The notes beneath the pieces are model-generated. The model did no database searches. It was given only the letters and a program-made list of their open reading frames with translations, and had not been told where the DNA came from. Shown here one piece after another: positions 8,947 through 19,337 of a stretch of 23,964 bases of DNA (position 1 is its first letter; every line of letters starts with the position of its first letter). The stretch spans positions 23,741-47,704 of the forward strand of contig JAHBMJ010000442.1 in assembly GCA_018398765.1 (NCBI GenBank), read 5' to 3'. The position numbers and the translations under genes were made by a program. This stretch comes from Chromera velia. Lineage: Eukaryota; Sar; Chromeraceae.

Positions 8947-9481
8947 CAGGGTATCTAATTAGGTTTTAACCTAACTTAACCTAACCTTGAAGTTGAATTA
9001 AAAAACCTAGGTTAGGTTATTAACCTAGGTTACTAACTTAAATTGCAAAGATGCGATTCTTACAGGTATGAAATATGATCATATTAGGTGATATCATAGT
9101 TTTATTAATATTTTTACAGCGTTATACAATGTTATATTAAGTCGGGATACCAATTTTTTAGATATGTAAAACATGTTTTAAACTAAAGATAAATGTTTTA
9201 AAGTGTGTTTATTTTGTGTTATTTTTTACCGAAACATGATATTGAAAAGCTTGTTTCAACACGACATTCAAAAATATTCAAAAAGTTGATGTTTATTAGT
9301 GTGAAAGTCAGTTTTTGAATGAAAAACATCATTTTTACAGGTATAAACTTAATTTTTTAGTCTGTGCTGTCCATAATCCTCTGAGTAGGTTTTAGTAGGT
9401 TTTTAATCTAAACCTAACCTAAAACCTGAACTAACCTTCACCTAAACCTCCTAACCTAACCTAACCTAATTGGATACCCTG
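8947..9481. mobile_element. MITE-like element with 19-bp terminal inverted repeats
   Basis: The 19 bases at 8947-8965 (CAGGGTATCTAATTAGGTT) match the reverse complement of 9463-9481 at 18 of 19 positions. The 535-bp interior is AT-rich, has no coding capacity, and carries CCTAA/TTAGG-type words near both ends. The CAGGG start resembles hAT-type termini, which is only suggestive. The flanks share CGAACG (8937-8942 and 9483-9488) but not abutting the termini, so a target duplication is not proven. Confidence 0.6.
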
Positions 9482-9574
9482 ACGAACGGATCACATTGAA
9501 CAATCAATCACCTACATATATTTAGGCGTGTATATGCGAGAGGGCTCATTCCATTCCAAAGCAGGGTTTGAAAG

Positions 9575-9579
9575 GGAAC
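9575..9579. repeat. Target-site duplication, left copy
   Basis: GGAAC directly before the TG of the 5' LTR, identical to 12517-12521. Confidence 0.8.
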
Positions 9580-9617
9580 TGTGAAACTAGAAATGCAGAC
9601 AGTGAGAAAGTGTGTGC

Positions 9618-10100
9618 TGTGGAGTCCTACCCTTTGGCGCCGCCCTTTGAGCCTTCGCATGCGCCGTGACTGAGTGAGCCAGCGTGCCGCGCCACATTCC
9701 GCCACTGCGCTTTGCTTCGTACGTGTCGCGCGCGCATCGATCGAAGTCGAGTCTGACCTTCGCAATGTTCGCATTCAAGCAACATGTTACTTGAGCAACA
9801 GATAAGATCATTTAAAGCTAATGTCTGTTTGGCATAGATCGGGAGTCTGAGACTCTGAGAGAGAGGAACAGCTAGAGAGAAGTATAAGTAAAAATTGTGC
9901 TATGATAGAATAAACCTAGCTGATTGGAATCCTAGATTGCTCTAGAGCTAAACCTTCTGTAAACTGTTGCCTGAATGAGTGTTACTCACGTTCCTTCTCT
10001 AAAATTTCCCTAAGGTTCTTGTCCTCGCTTTACCTTCTGTCTGGACGCCATAAGGTGGCCAGATATATATATATGGCGTCCAGACAGGGGGGACAAAGCA
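9618..10100 (+). mobile_element. Nested solo-LTR-like insertion (483 bp)
   Basis: It is absent from the 3' LTR, where GTGTGTGC runs straight into AACGTG. The insertion begins TGTGGAGTCC, ends GGACAAAGCA (TG...CA), and is bracketed by GTGC at 9614-9617 and 10101-10104, a 4-bp target duplication. The first and last ten bases are an imperfect inverted repeat. It holds a TATA-like AGTATAAGTA (9881-9890) and AATAAA (9909-9914), as an LTR promoter and polyadenylation region would. There is no coding frame. A solo LTR of a second family is the simplest reading; orientation is inferred from the order of TATA-like box and AATAAA. Confidence 0.75.
10037..10087. repeat. Perfect 16-bp inverted repeat with AT-rich loop
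   Basis: CTGTCTGGACGCCATA at 10037-10052 and its exact reverse complement at 10072-10087, with a 19-nt loop containing ATATATATATA. It lies 13 bp from the right end of the nested insertion and could form a strong hairpin in DNA or RNA. Confidence 0.95.
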
Positions 10101-10566
10101 GTGCAACGTGTGCATAACTGCTGTGAAGTGAAATGAATTCAGTTTTCCAGTCATTGTGTGGTGGTACCAGCAGACTGTATGGTATGTGGAGTGTTCGTCT
10201 GAAGGGCTTCCACCGAGAGCCACTGTGTACAGCTTCCTCACTCAGTCTGTAGCCCTGTAGCGTATGTGTTCCTTGCCAGTGCGCCCCCTGAAAGACTCAT
10301 ATCCCGATCCATGTACCAGATGGAGCGCCATGCCTGGCCTAGTCCGGCACTGTAGCTGGCCGACGTGCATGCATATACATCGATACGTCATGCGTGATCA
10401 TGCATGCATGCAATTTGAGTAATACATTCAGAGTCATAGAATTCGGCTGATTCACAACATCTAATCGGATGTTGCAAAGACACACAAACTTACAGTCTTG
10501 TTAAAACAGGACCCGGCTTCATGTATCTGAGCTAGCGGAGCCCAACCATAGCTGATCTAATTCACA

Positions 10567-10582
10567 TTGGTGCATACCCAGG
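10567..10582 (+). promoter_or_regulatory. Candidate primer-binding site
   Basis: TTGGTGCATACCCAGG directly follows the CA end of the 5' LTR. A TGG start one base after the LTR is the usual form of a site paired with the CCA end of a tRNA. I could not identify which tRNA would pair. Confidence 0.5.
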
Positions 10583-10666
10583 TCCTACAGAAGCTAGTGG
10601 AGTTCTTCTTAAACAGAGACATTGAAGTCGATATCGATATCTGATTCACTGTTGCTTGATTTTGAA

Positions 10667-11209
10667 ATGGCAGAAGAGAATCGTACTCCAGTTTCTGGTC
10701 AGAGGCCGCAGAGCAGCACACACAGGCAGAGGCCTACTCTTGCGGATCTGCTTGGAAAGACGAGCCAGAAACAAAGGAGCAGAGCTCAAAAGAAAGAGCC
10801 CCGTCCCCCTCACTACTCAGAAACAGGTGGTTTCACGAGATTCAAAGCTTGCTTTAAAAACCATAAAGAGGCGAAACAGAGATGGGTGGTGTGGTACCTT
10901 GGTATCAATTTGGACACAGCAGAAGCCGACGCAGCTGCTGAAGTGCTGGATGAGCTGGACACCCATCTATGTCACGACTTAGTTGAATGTGCTGAAGAAA
11001 ACGACTCGTTTTTCGATGTCGTGCAGAGAGCGAGGGAGTCAGGCGGCCCAAAAAAAGTTGTCCCTTTCAAAGAACAATGGGAATTCACCCTCAGACACTA
11101 CAAAACCTCTCAGATGTCCCAAAAGCTGAAGGCATTCCTCTTTTTGTTAAACTTCGCTTTTCTCTTTGTGAAGGTTCCAGGAGGGATCAAAGAGGATTCA
11201 AGTCTTTAG
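10667..11209 (+). pseudogene. gag-like reading frame, N-terminal part
   Basis: It is open from ATG 10667 (MAEENRTPVSGQRPQSS) to a stop at 11207-11209. The first 60 residues are polar and basic (KTSQKQRSRAQKKEPRP), then comes an alpha-helix-like region (FKACFKNHKEAKQRWVVWYL, later EVLDELDTHLCHDLVECAEE). No zinc knuckle is seen. The last 20 or so residues are abnormally Phe/Leu-rich, and the continuation (FRDLLAGCKKFRYEP) is in another frame, so a frameshift or an unrecognised intron near 11120-11180 breaks it. The assignment as gag rests on position between PBS and polypurine tract and on general character, not on a recognised motif. Confidence 0.5.
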
Positions 11210-11687
11210 AGATTTGCTGGCAGGTTGCAAGAAATTCAGGTATGAGCCCGACGCCTTTTCAAAGTTCAGTGTCCTTGTGTGGGGACTGAGAGAAGAAGAA
11301 CAGCAGTCGATCTACAAGGATTTGAAAGATGAAACGGACTTTGACAAGGTAATTGCCTCGGTCAAAGCGTTGGCGAAGGCGCAAGCAACCTCGTTCGGCA
11401 GGAAGAAAGACTAGAAGAAAGATGAAGACGAGAGGGGAATGATCGAGAGAGGACCGCTGAAGGCAGTTTTGAAGAAAGCAGTGAAGGGGGATGAGAAAAC
11501 TGAAGAAGCTGAAGAAAGGGCAGCGAAAGAAAGATCCATTGGGTCGGAGGGGAAGAGCAACTACTCTCAGACTGATGACACAATCGCGAGGTGGATGGTA
11601 AGTACAGCAGAGTTCCGAGAAAAGAAACGTACAGAGAGGGAAAACGGAAAAGAGAAGAAAGAGAGCAACAAAGTGAAGGAAATTTAA
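11187..11687 (+). pseudogene. gag-like reading frame, capsid-like continuation with internal stop
   Basis: In the frame of 11214, the segment reads RDLLAGCKKFRYEPDAF, then FSVLVWGLREEEQQSIYKDL, then DFDKVIASVKALAKAQ. This is a helical, charged stretch of the kind seen at the end of retroelement capsid domains (..F-..-L-..-L-..-E-A-I..A). TAG at 11412-11414 interrupts, but the same frame reopens at once (KKDEDERGMIERGPLK) and runs to the stop at 11685-11687 through a Lys/Glu-rich tail. A third frame stays open to 11866 and is Lys/Glu- then Ser-rich. The element therefore looks decayed, or uses recoding at the TAG. Confidence 0.45.
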
Positions 11688-12010
11688 AGGAAAAAGAAAA
11701 GGAGAAGGAAGGAGGGAAAGAGAAGGATGGAAAGGCCAAACGCTCTATTAAAAGATCATCCTCAATCTCTTTGACTGAGTCCTATGAGAAACATGATAGC
11801 AAAATGTGGGAATCTGACTCTGAGTCTCTCATTGACTCAGTCTCACTCAGACAAAAGCGCAGATGAGTGAGAGGCACTCAAGCGACTCGTCAAGAAGAGA
11901 TGAAGAAAAGGTTAACAGCAGGGATGGGGACTGAGGTGACCTTTTGTCTTCTGTTGGAATTTACTCGTCCAGTTTCAGTGCACAAGCTTGTTTTCGAAAA
12001 GCCACTGCGC

Positions 12011-12022
12011 TTGGGGGGTGAA
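12011..12022 (+). promoter_or_regulatory. Polypurine tract
   Basis: TTGGGGGGTGAA lies immediately upstream of the 3' LTR start TGTAAAAC. This is the position and composition expected of the plus-strand primer of an LTR element. Confidence 0.65.
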
Positions 12023-12516
12023 TGTAAAACTGGAAATGTAGACAGTGAGAAAGTGTGTGCAACGTGTGCATAACTGCTGTGAAGTGAAATGAATTCAGTT
12101 TTCCAGTCACTGTGTGGTGGTACCAGCAGACTGTATGGTATGTGGAGTGTTCATCTGAAGGGCTTCCGCCTAGAGCCACTGTGCATAGCTTCCTCACTGT
12201 AGCCCTGTACCGTATGTGTTCCTCGCTAGTGCGCCCCCTGAAAGACCCATATCCCAATCCATATACCGGATGGAGCGCCATGCCTGGCCCAGTCTGGCAC
12301 TGCGGCTGGCCGACGTGCATGCATGTACATTGATGCGTCATGCGTGATCATACATGCATGTAATTTGAGCAATACATTCAGAGTCACAGAATTCGGCTGA
12401 TTCACAACATCTAATCAGATGTTGCAAAGATACATAGACTTACAGTCTTGTTCAGACAGGACCCGGCTTCATATATCTGAGCTAGCGGAGCCCAAGCATA
12501 GCCGATCTAATTCACA
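12023..12516 (+). repeat. 3' LTR
   Basis: It runs from TGTAAAACTGG to TTCACA, 494 bp, and matches the 5' LTR across its length except for the 483-bp insertion in that copy and a 6-bp gap near 12199. The terminal TG/CA are kept. Confidence 0.88.
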
Positions 12517-12521
12517 GGAAC
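12517..12521. repeat. Target-site duplication, right copy
   Basis: GGAAC directly after the CA of the 3' LTR, matching 9575-9579. Confidence 0.8.
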
Positions 12522-13513
12522 GATTCCAGAATTGCAGATGAACGGCTTGAAGCGAGTTCCAAAACCTCTCAGCATCCCATCCCCCTCTTCTTTCCCTCCT
12601 CTTTTACTTCCTTTGTATCACTCCCCACCCTTTCATACTCTTTAATTCTTCGCTCTCTTTCTTTCTCACTGTTGTTTCGTCTTGAAACCTATTTGAGCTC
12701 TGCTGGATCGGCAGGCCAGAGCATTAGCATTTAATAAGAGTTGATTGATCGCATTATTTAATTTGTATGCAATTGCTAGATATAGATTGATTCATTGATA
12801 GCTAGCTTCTAATAGGTTCTGCGCTATAGGCTTTCCCGTTATATGTCCATCTATTGCCAGAGGCCCAGAGCTAAGAGGGCATATAAATCATACAATTGAC
12901 TAGCAAAATAAGTGCGAGTTTCAGAGTTTTCTTTCATCTTCTTTGTGTGACATGGCATAGACGTCTCGCCGCTGTTTGCCATTCAGAGGCCTATTCTTAG
13001 TTAGTCTCACTCCGACATGTGTTTCTTCAAAGTTTGTTTATTTCACACCTGCAGGACGTGTATATGAATCTAAATATGAATCGAATTGATGGGATTTGAG
13101 GAGGTAAAAGCCAATAAGCCAACCTCCTGGGCTCTGACCTACCTTATGCCCAACTCATGTCATACTCTGTCTGTTCACACAGGACCATACACAATCAGTC
13201 TGGCCTCTTAAATCACTGCGTAACGGCTTTCATTCCCGTGCATACCGCTGAAACTCTAGAACTTCCCGCTCGAGCGCAGCACAAAAATTTGGCAGAGATT
13301 GAGACGGCACTTTCAATACTCTTGACCGTCCCACAGACAGACCGATATGTACAAGTCTAAGACAGTCAAACACGCTGGATCAAACCACTCTAGAGACATC
13401 TTCATGCGCCTCTTTTTGACTTTCCGCATGTATCAAAAGAAAGATCAAGCGGACTGACGACCTCTACCCGAGTGTACATACAGAAAAACCGGGATCGAAA
13501 GAAACACAGAATA
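12522..13513. other. Unique spacer, no gene recognised
   Basis: It starts CT-rich (12580-12680) and then has mixed composition. The only open frame of note is 13157-13360 (+, 67 codons), which matches no family I know and has no convincing splice context. I see no tRNA-like box B sequence or transposon end. Confidence 0.5.
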
Positions 13514-13630
13514 GGAAAAGAAAAGGAAAGCACAGGGAAAGGAAAGGAGAGGAAAAGGAAAGAGAAGGAACCAAAAGACGAGGCAAGCCACAGAAAAAAA
13601 AAACATCATGTAACAAAATCAGGATGACTC

Positions 13631-13827
13631 AATTAAGAGAAAAGACATGCATCGATCAGTGAGGGAACTTCAGAGACCCACTGATCAGTCGATCAGTCCG
13701 TCTGACTCCTTCAACATACAAGGTCCTGCCACCAACACCGGAGCGCTGTCTTTGTCTTCTTGTCTGTCTGAGGATGGGAACCGAAAGCGGTTCCTTCTCT
13801 TCACCTTCTGTGCCTCTGGTCCCGCTC

Positions 13828-13881
<54 letters not shown>

Positions 13882-14374
13882 TACACACAGAGGGAGAAAC
13901 AAAAGAAAGGGAAAGAGAACAGGGAGAGGAAATGAAGGACAAATGGCAGCTGCTGAAAGAAAAAAGAAAACATATCAATAAGAAAAGCAGGTCACATGCA
14001 TGCACACACAGGGCCGAAAGGGAGAGCGTCCCGCATGGTCAGATAGAGCACAGAGACAAACAGCCAAAAATGCATATGAAGGAGCATCGGGATAAAAAAA
14101 AACAAAGACAAAGAGAAACATCTGAGGGTTCTTCCTGTACAGACGGACTATTTGCACTCTACACACATGCAGCCACTACCGACAGGCCTCTTGGAGGTCT
14201 TCCCACCCCACCCCAATCCTGTTCACCTGCCCACCTACACGTGTCGCAACAACAACAACACAGACGAGGCCGTGCATACAGTCGTGACGGCCTCTCCAGT
14301 GAAGAGAAGAGAAGAGAAGCTCCTTCGGTGTCAGGCGTATTTACAGGAACCCCCCTCAAACAAACAAACAAACA

Positions 14375-14406
<32 letters not shown>

Positions 14407-15000
14407 AAAAAAGACAGGAGGCACCTTTCCACGCACGCCTCTCCCTCCGAGGGAGGACCTGCACGCAAGGAAGGCGGGGGGGGGAAAGAGACCCCACACT
14501 GACCCCGGCGTTTGATGGGAGGACAAAAGAGAGGACGCGACTGATCGTTCTACTCGACCCCCCGCCCCTAAGTGCCATCCAATTCTTCCCCCCAGCCCCT
14601 CATTGTGAGTTATGCATCTGCACACGCACCGGTCCGCATCTACACTCTCGGATACACACGCTCACTCACTCACTCATTCAACGGAGAGGGAACCCCGCCG
14701 AGACTAATGACAGAAAACCGCGACTACAGACGAAAAGCAAAACGACGCGACTCGGAAGGCAAACCGTATAAGGGGTTCTTTTGTGCGCTCAGCGGCAGAT
14801 ATATGAACGGTGCGTTAACACTCAGGGGCAGGTCCACGTAACAAATTCGCGTCTTGCGCAACGTCAAAACCCCGGCCATCAGCACTCAGAAAAGGGAAAG
14901 CACAGGGAAAGGAAAGGAGAAGAAAAGGAAAGAGAAGGAACCAAAAGACGAGGCAGGCCACAGAAAAAAAAAGTATCATGCAACAAAATCAGGACGACTC
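13631..15000. repeat. Array unit 1 (1370 bp)
   Basis: The CA tract is at about 13829-13888. This unit alone lacks the TCCATTCTGCAA-like segment before the CA tract. Haplotype markers are GAAAGCGGTTCC left of the tract and ATGGCAGCTG right of it. Tetranucleotide tract (CAAA)n(GAAA)n at about 14357-14406. It holds one long + frame (13647-14771), which includes translated CA repeat. Confidence 0.9.
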
Positions 15001-16354
15001 AATTAAGAGAAAAGACATGCATCGATCAGTGAGGGAACTTCAAAGACCCACCGATCAGTCGATCAGTCCGTTTGACTCCTTCAACATACAAGGTTCTGCC
15101 ATCAACACCGGAGCGCTGTCTTCGTCTTCTTGTCTGTCTGAGGATGGGAACCGAAACTGGTTCCTTCTCTTCACCTTCTGTGCCTCTGGTCCCGCTCTCC
15201 ATTCTGCAATACACACACATACACACACACACACACACACATACACACATACACACAGAGGGAGAAACAAGAGAAAAGGAAAGAGAACGGGGAGAGGAAA
15301 TGAAGGACAAATGGCAGCTGCTGAAAGATAAAAGAAAACACATCAACAAGAAAGGTAGGTCATACGCATGCATACACAGGGCCGAGAGGGAGAGCGTCCC
15401 GCATAGTTAGATAGAGCACAGAGACAAACAGGCAAAAATACATATGAAGGAGCATCGGGATAAAAAAAAATAAAGACAAAGAGAAACATCTGAGGGTTCT
15501 TCCTGCACAGACGGACTCTTTGCACTCTACACACATGTAGCCACTACCGATAGGCCTCTTGGAGGTCTTCCCACCCCACCCCAATCCTGTTCACCTGCCT
15601 ACCTGCACATGTTGTAACAACAACAACACAGACGAACTTCAAGCCGTGCGTACAGTCGTGACGGCCTTTCTAGTGAAGAGAAGAGAAGAGAAGCTCCTTC
15701 GGTGTTAGGCGTATCCACAGGACCCCTCCTCAAACAAACAAACAAAGAAAGAAAGAAAGAAAGAAAGACAGGAGGCACCCTTCCACGCATGCCCCTCCCC
15801 CCGAGGGAGGACCTGCACGCAAGGAAGGTGGGGGGGGGAAAGAGACCCCACACTGACCCCGGAGTTTGATGGGAGGACAAGAAAGAGGACGCGACTGATC
15901 GTTGCACTTAACTCCCCACCCCTGAGTGCCATCCAATTCTTCCTCCCGGCCCCTCATTGTGAATTACGCATCTGCACACACACCGGTCCGCATTTACACT
16001 CTCGGATGCACACACTCACTCACTTACTCATTCAACGGAGAGGGAACCCCGCCGAGACTAATGACAGAAAACCGCGACTACAGACGAAAAGCAAAACGAC
16101 GCGATTTGGAAGGCAAACCATACAAGGAGTTCTTTTGTACGCTCAGCGGCAGATATATAAACGGTGTGTTAACACTCAGGGGTAGGTCCACATAACAAAT
16201 TCATGTCTCGCGCAACGCCAAAACCCCAGCCATCAGTACTCAGAAAAGGGAAAGCACAGGGAAAGGAAAGGAGAGGAAAAGGAAAGAGAAGGAACCAAAA
16301 GACGAGGCAAGCTACAGAAAAAAAAAGCATTATGCAATGAAATCAGGACGACTC
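15001..16354. repeat. Array unit 2 (1354 bp)
   Basis: The CA tract is at about 15210-15257. Left-side haplotype is GAAACTGGTTCC with AGGTTCTGCC, shared only with unit 8; right-side haplotype is ATGGCAGCTG. It has a private insertion near 15634, where GACGAACTTCAAGCCG replaces GACGAGGCCG. Confidence 0.9.
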
Positions 16355-16559
16355 AATTAAGAGAAATGACATACATCGATCAGTAAGGGAACTTCAGAGA
16401 CCCACCGATCAGTCGATCAGTCCGTCTAACTCCTTCAACACACAAGGTCCTGCCACCAACACTGGAGCGCTGTCTTTGTCTTCTTGCCTGTCTGAAGATG
16501 GGAACCGAAACCGGTTCCTTCTCTTCACCTTCTGTGCCTCTGGTCCCGCTCTCCATTCT

Positions 16560-16597
<38 letters not shown>

Positions 16598-17697
16598 CAC
16601 ACACAGAGGGAGAAACAAGGGAAAGGGAAACAGAACTGGGAGAGGAAATGAAGGACAAATGGCAGCTGCTGAAAGAAAAAAGAAAACATATCAACAAGAA
16701 AGGTAGGTCACATGCATGCACACACAGCGCCGAAAGGGAGAGCGTCCCGCATGGTCAGATAGAGCACAGAGACAAACAGCCAAAAATGCACATGAAGGAG
16801 CATCGGGATAAAAAAAACAAAGATAAAGAGAAACATCTGAGGGTTCTTCCTGCACAGACGGACTATTTGCACTCTACACACATGTAGCCACTACCGACAG
16901 GCCTCTTGGAGGTCTTCCCACCCCACCCCAATCCTGTTCACCTGCCCACCTGCACGTGTCGCAACAACAATAACATAGATGAGGCCGTACGTACAGTCGT
17001 GACGGCCTCTCCAGTGAAGAGAAGAGCTCGAAGAGAAGCTCTTTCGCTGTCAGGCGTATCCACAGGACCACCCCTCAAACAAATAAATAAATAAAGAAAG
17101 AAAGAAAGAAAGATAGGAGGCACCCTTCCATGCACGCCCCTCCCTCCGAGGGAGGACCTGCACGCAAGGAAGGCGGGGGGGGGAAAGAGACCCCACACTG
17201 ACCCCGGCATTTGATGGGAGGACAAGAAAGAGGACGCGACTGATCGTTCTACTCGACCCTCCGCCCCTGAGTGCCATCCAATTCCCCCCAGCCCCTCATT
17301 GTGAGTTATGCATCTGCACACGCACCGGTCTTTATCTATACTCTCGGACGCATACGCTCACTCACTCACTCATTCAACGGAGAGGGAACCCCGCCGAGAC
17401 TAATGACAGAAAACCGCGACTACAGACGAAAAGCAAAACGATGCGACTCGGAAGGCAAACCATACAAGGGGTTCTTTTGTGCGCTCAGCGGCAGATGTAT
17501 GAACGGTGCGTTAACACTCAGGGGCAGGTCCACGTAACAAATTCGTGTCTCACGCAACACCAGAACCCCGGCCATCAGCACTCAGAAAAGGGAAAGCACA
17601 GGGAAAGGAAAGGAGAAGAAAAGGAAAGAGAAGCAACCAAAAGACGAGGCAAGCCACAGAAAAAAAAACGCATCATGCAACAAAATCAGGACGACTC
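16355..17697. repeat. Array unit 3 (1343 bp)
   Basis: The CA tract is at about 16562-16606. Left haplotype GAAACCGGTTCC and the variant start GAGAAATGACATACATCG are shared with unit 4; right haplotype is ATGGCAGCTG. The tetranucleotide tract is of AAAT type (17077-17113), unlike units 1, 2 and 4. It carries GAGCTCGAAGAGAAGC, also found in unit 6. Confidence 0.9.
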
Positions 17698-19093
17698 AAT
17701 TAAGAGAAATGACATACATCGATCAGTAAGGGAACTTCAGAGACCCACCGATCAGTCGATCAGTCCGTCTAACTCCTTCAACACACAAGGTCCTGCCACC
17801 AACACTGGAGCGCTGTCTTTGTCTTCTTGCCTGTCTGAAGATGGGAACCGAAACCGGTTCCTTCTCTTCACCTTCTGTGCCTCTGGTCCCGCTCTCCATT
17901 CTGCAACATACACACACATACACATGCACACACACACACACACATACACACACACACACATACACATATACACATACATACACACACACATACACACAGA
18001 GGGAGAAACAAGAGAAAGGGAAAGAGAACAGGGAGAGGAAATGAAGGACAAATCGCAACTGCTGAAAGAAAAAAAAAACACATCAACAAGAAAGGCAGGT
18101 CACATGCATGCACACACAAGGCCGAGAGGGAGAGCGTCCCGCATGGCCAGATACAGCACAGAGACAAACAGGCAAAAATGCATATGAAAGAGCATCGGGA
18201 TAAAAAAAAACAAAGACAAAGAGAAACATCTGAGGGTTCTTCCTGCACAGACGGACTTTTTGCACTCTATACACATGCAGCCACTACCGACAGGCCTTTT
18301 GGAGGTCTTCCTACCCCACCCCAATCCTGTTTACCTGCCCACTTGCACGTGTCGCAACAACAACAACACAGACGAGGCTGTGCGTACAGTCGTGACGGCC
18401 TCTTCAGTAAAGAGAAGAGAAGAGAAGCTCCTTCGGTATCAGGCGTATCCACAGGACCCCTCCTCAAACAAACAAACAAACAAACAAACAAAGAAAGAAA
18501 GAAAGACAGGAGGCACCCTTCCACGCACGCCCCTCCCCCCGAGGGAGGACCTGCACGCAAGGAAGGCGGGGGGAGGAAAAAGACCCCATACTGACCCTGA
18601 AGTCTGATGGGAGGACAAGAGAGAGGACGCGACTGATCGTTCTACTCGACCCCCCACCCCTGAGTGCCATCCAATTCTTCCCCCCGGCCCCTCATTGTGA
18701 ATTACGCATCTGCACATGCATCGGTCCGTATCTACACTCTCAGATGCACACGCTCACTCACTCATTCATTCAACGGAGAGGGAACCCTGCCGAGACTAAT
18801 GGCAGAAAACCGCGACTACAAACGAAAAGCAAAACGACGCGACCCGGAAGGCAAACCGTACAAGGGGTTCTTTTGTGCGCTTAGCGGCAGATATATAAAC
18901 GGTGCGTTAACACTCAGGGGCAGGTCCACGTAACAAATTCATGTTTCACACAATGCCAGAACCCCGGCCATCAGCACTCAGAAAAGGGAAAGCACAGGGA
19001 AAGGAAAGGAGAAGAAAAGGAAAGAGAAGCAACCAAAAGACGAGGCAAGCCACAGAAAAAAAAACGCATCATGCAACAAAATCAAGACGACTC
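17698..19093. repeat. Array unit 4 (1396 bp)
   Basis: It has the longest CA/TA tract of the array (about 17906-17998). Left haplotype GAAACCGGTTCC as in unit 3; right haplotype ATCGCAACTG as in units 5-8. Tetranucleotide tract of CAAA type at about 18466-18506. Confidence 0.9.
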
Positions 19094-19300
19094 AATTAAG
19101 AGAAAAGACATGCATCGATCAGTGAGGGAACTTCAGAGACCCACCGATCAGTCGATCAGTCCGTCTGACTCCTTCAACACACAAGGTCCTGCCACCAACA
19201 CCGGAGCGCTGTCTTTATCTTCTTGTCTGTCTGCGGATGGGAACCAAAAGCGGTTCCTTCTCTTCACCTTCTGTGCCTCTGGTCCCGCTCTCTATTCTGC

Positions 19301-19337
<37 letters not shown>

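Larger units (their letters stand above)
8090..9574. other. AT-rich block with inverted-repeat elements
   Basis: Base composition changes sharply near 8090 from CT/GA-repeat DNA to AT-rich DNA with TTTAAT and TTTTTA runs. A short GC-rich quasi-palindromic island (about 8455-8520, repeated GCCGGGCCTAA-like words) lies inside. Two inverted-repeat structures are annotated separately. No coding region is supported. Confidence 0.6.
9580..10566 (+). repeat. 5' LTR (interrupted)
   Basis: It starts TGTGAAACTAGAAATG and ends TTCACA, so the termini are 6-bp inverted repeats. Segments 9580-9617 and 10101-10566 align with the 3' LTR; 9618-10100 has no counterpart there and is treated as an insertion. 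Without it the LTR is 504 bp, against 494 bp for the 3' copy. Confidence 0.85.
9575..12521 (+). mobile_element. LTR retroelement, gag-only, with a nested insertion in its 5' LTR
   Basis: GGAAC occurs at 9575-9579 and again at 12517-12521 as a 5-bp target duplication. The LTRs (9580-10566 and 12023-12516) begin TGTGAA or TGTAAA and end TTCACA. A TGG-starting PBS candidate follows the 5' LTR and a G-rich polypurine tract abuts the 3' LTR. The internal region is about 1.46 kb with a gag-like frame and no protease, reverse transcriptase, RNase H or integrase motif. This layout is that of a non-autonomous, terminal-repeat-plus-gag element mobilised in trans. The LTRs differ at roughly 33 of 460 aligned positions by eye, mostly transitions, plus a 6-bp indel, so the insertion is not recent. 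Confidence 0.85.

Noticed and set aside
9447-9470. CCTAA repeats as a telomere or interstitial telomere
   Set aside because: Only about three perfect units in a degenerate context, and they sit at the subterminal part of an inverted-repeat element.
9701-9712. 12-base word GCCACTGCGCTT shared with 12001-12012
   Set aside because: One copy is inside the nested insertion and the other lies outside the 3' LTR next to the polypurine tract; there is no extended similarity, so it is probably chance.
13647-14771. 374-codon open frame in array unit 1
   Set aside because: It reads through the CA and GAAA tracts (His-Thr and Lys/Glu runs) and differs in length from unit to unit with repeat length; no family match.
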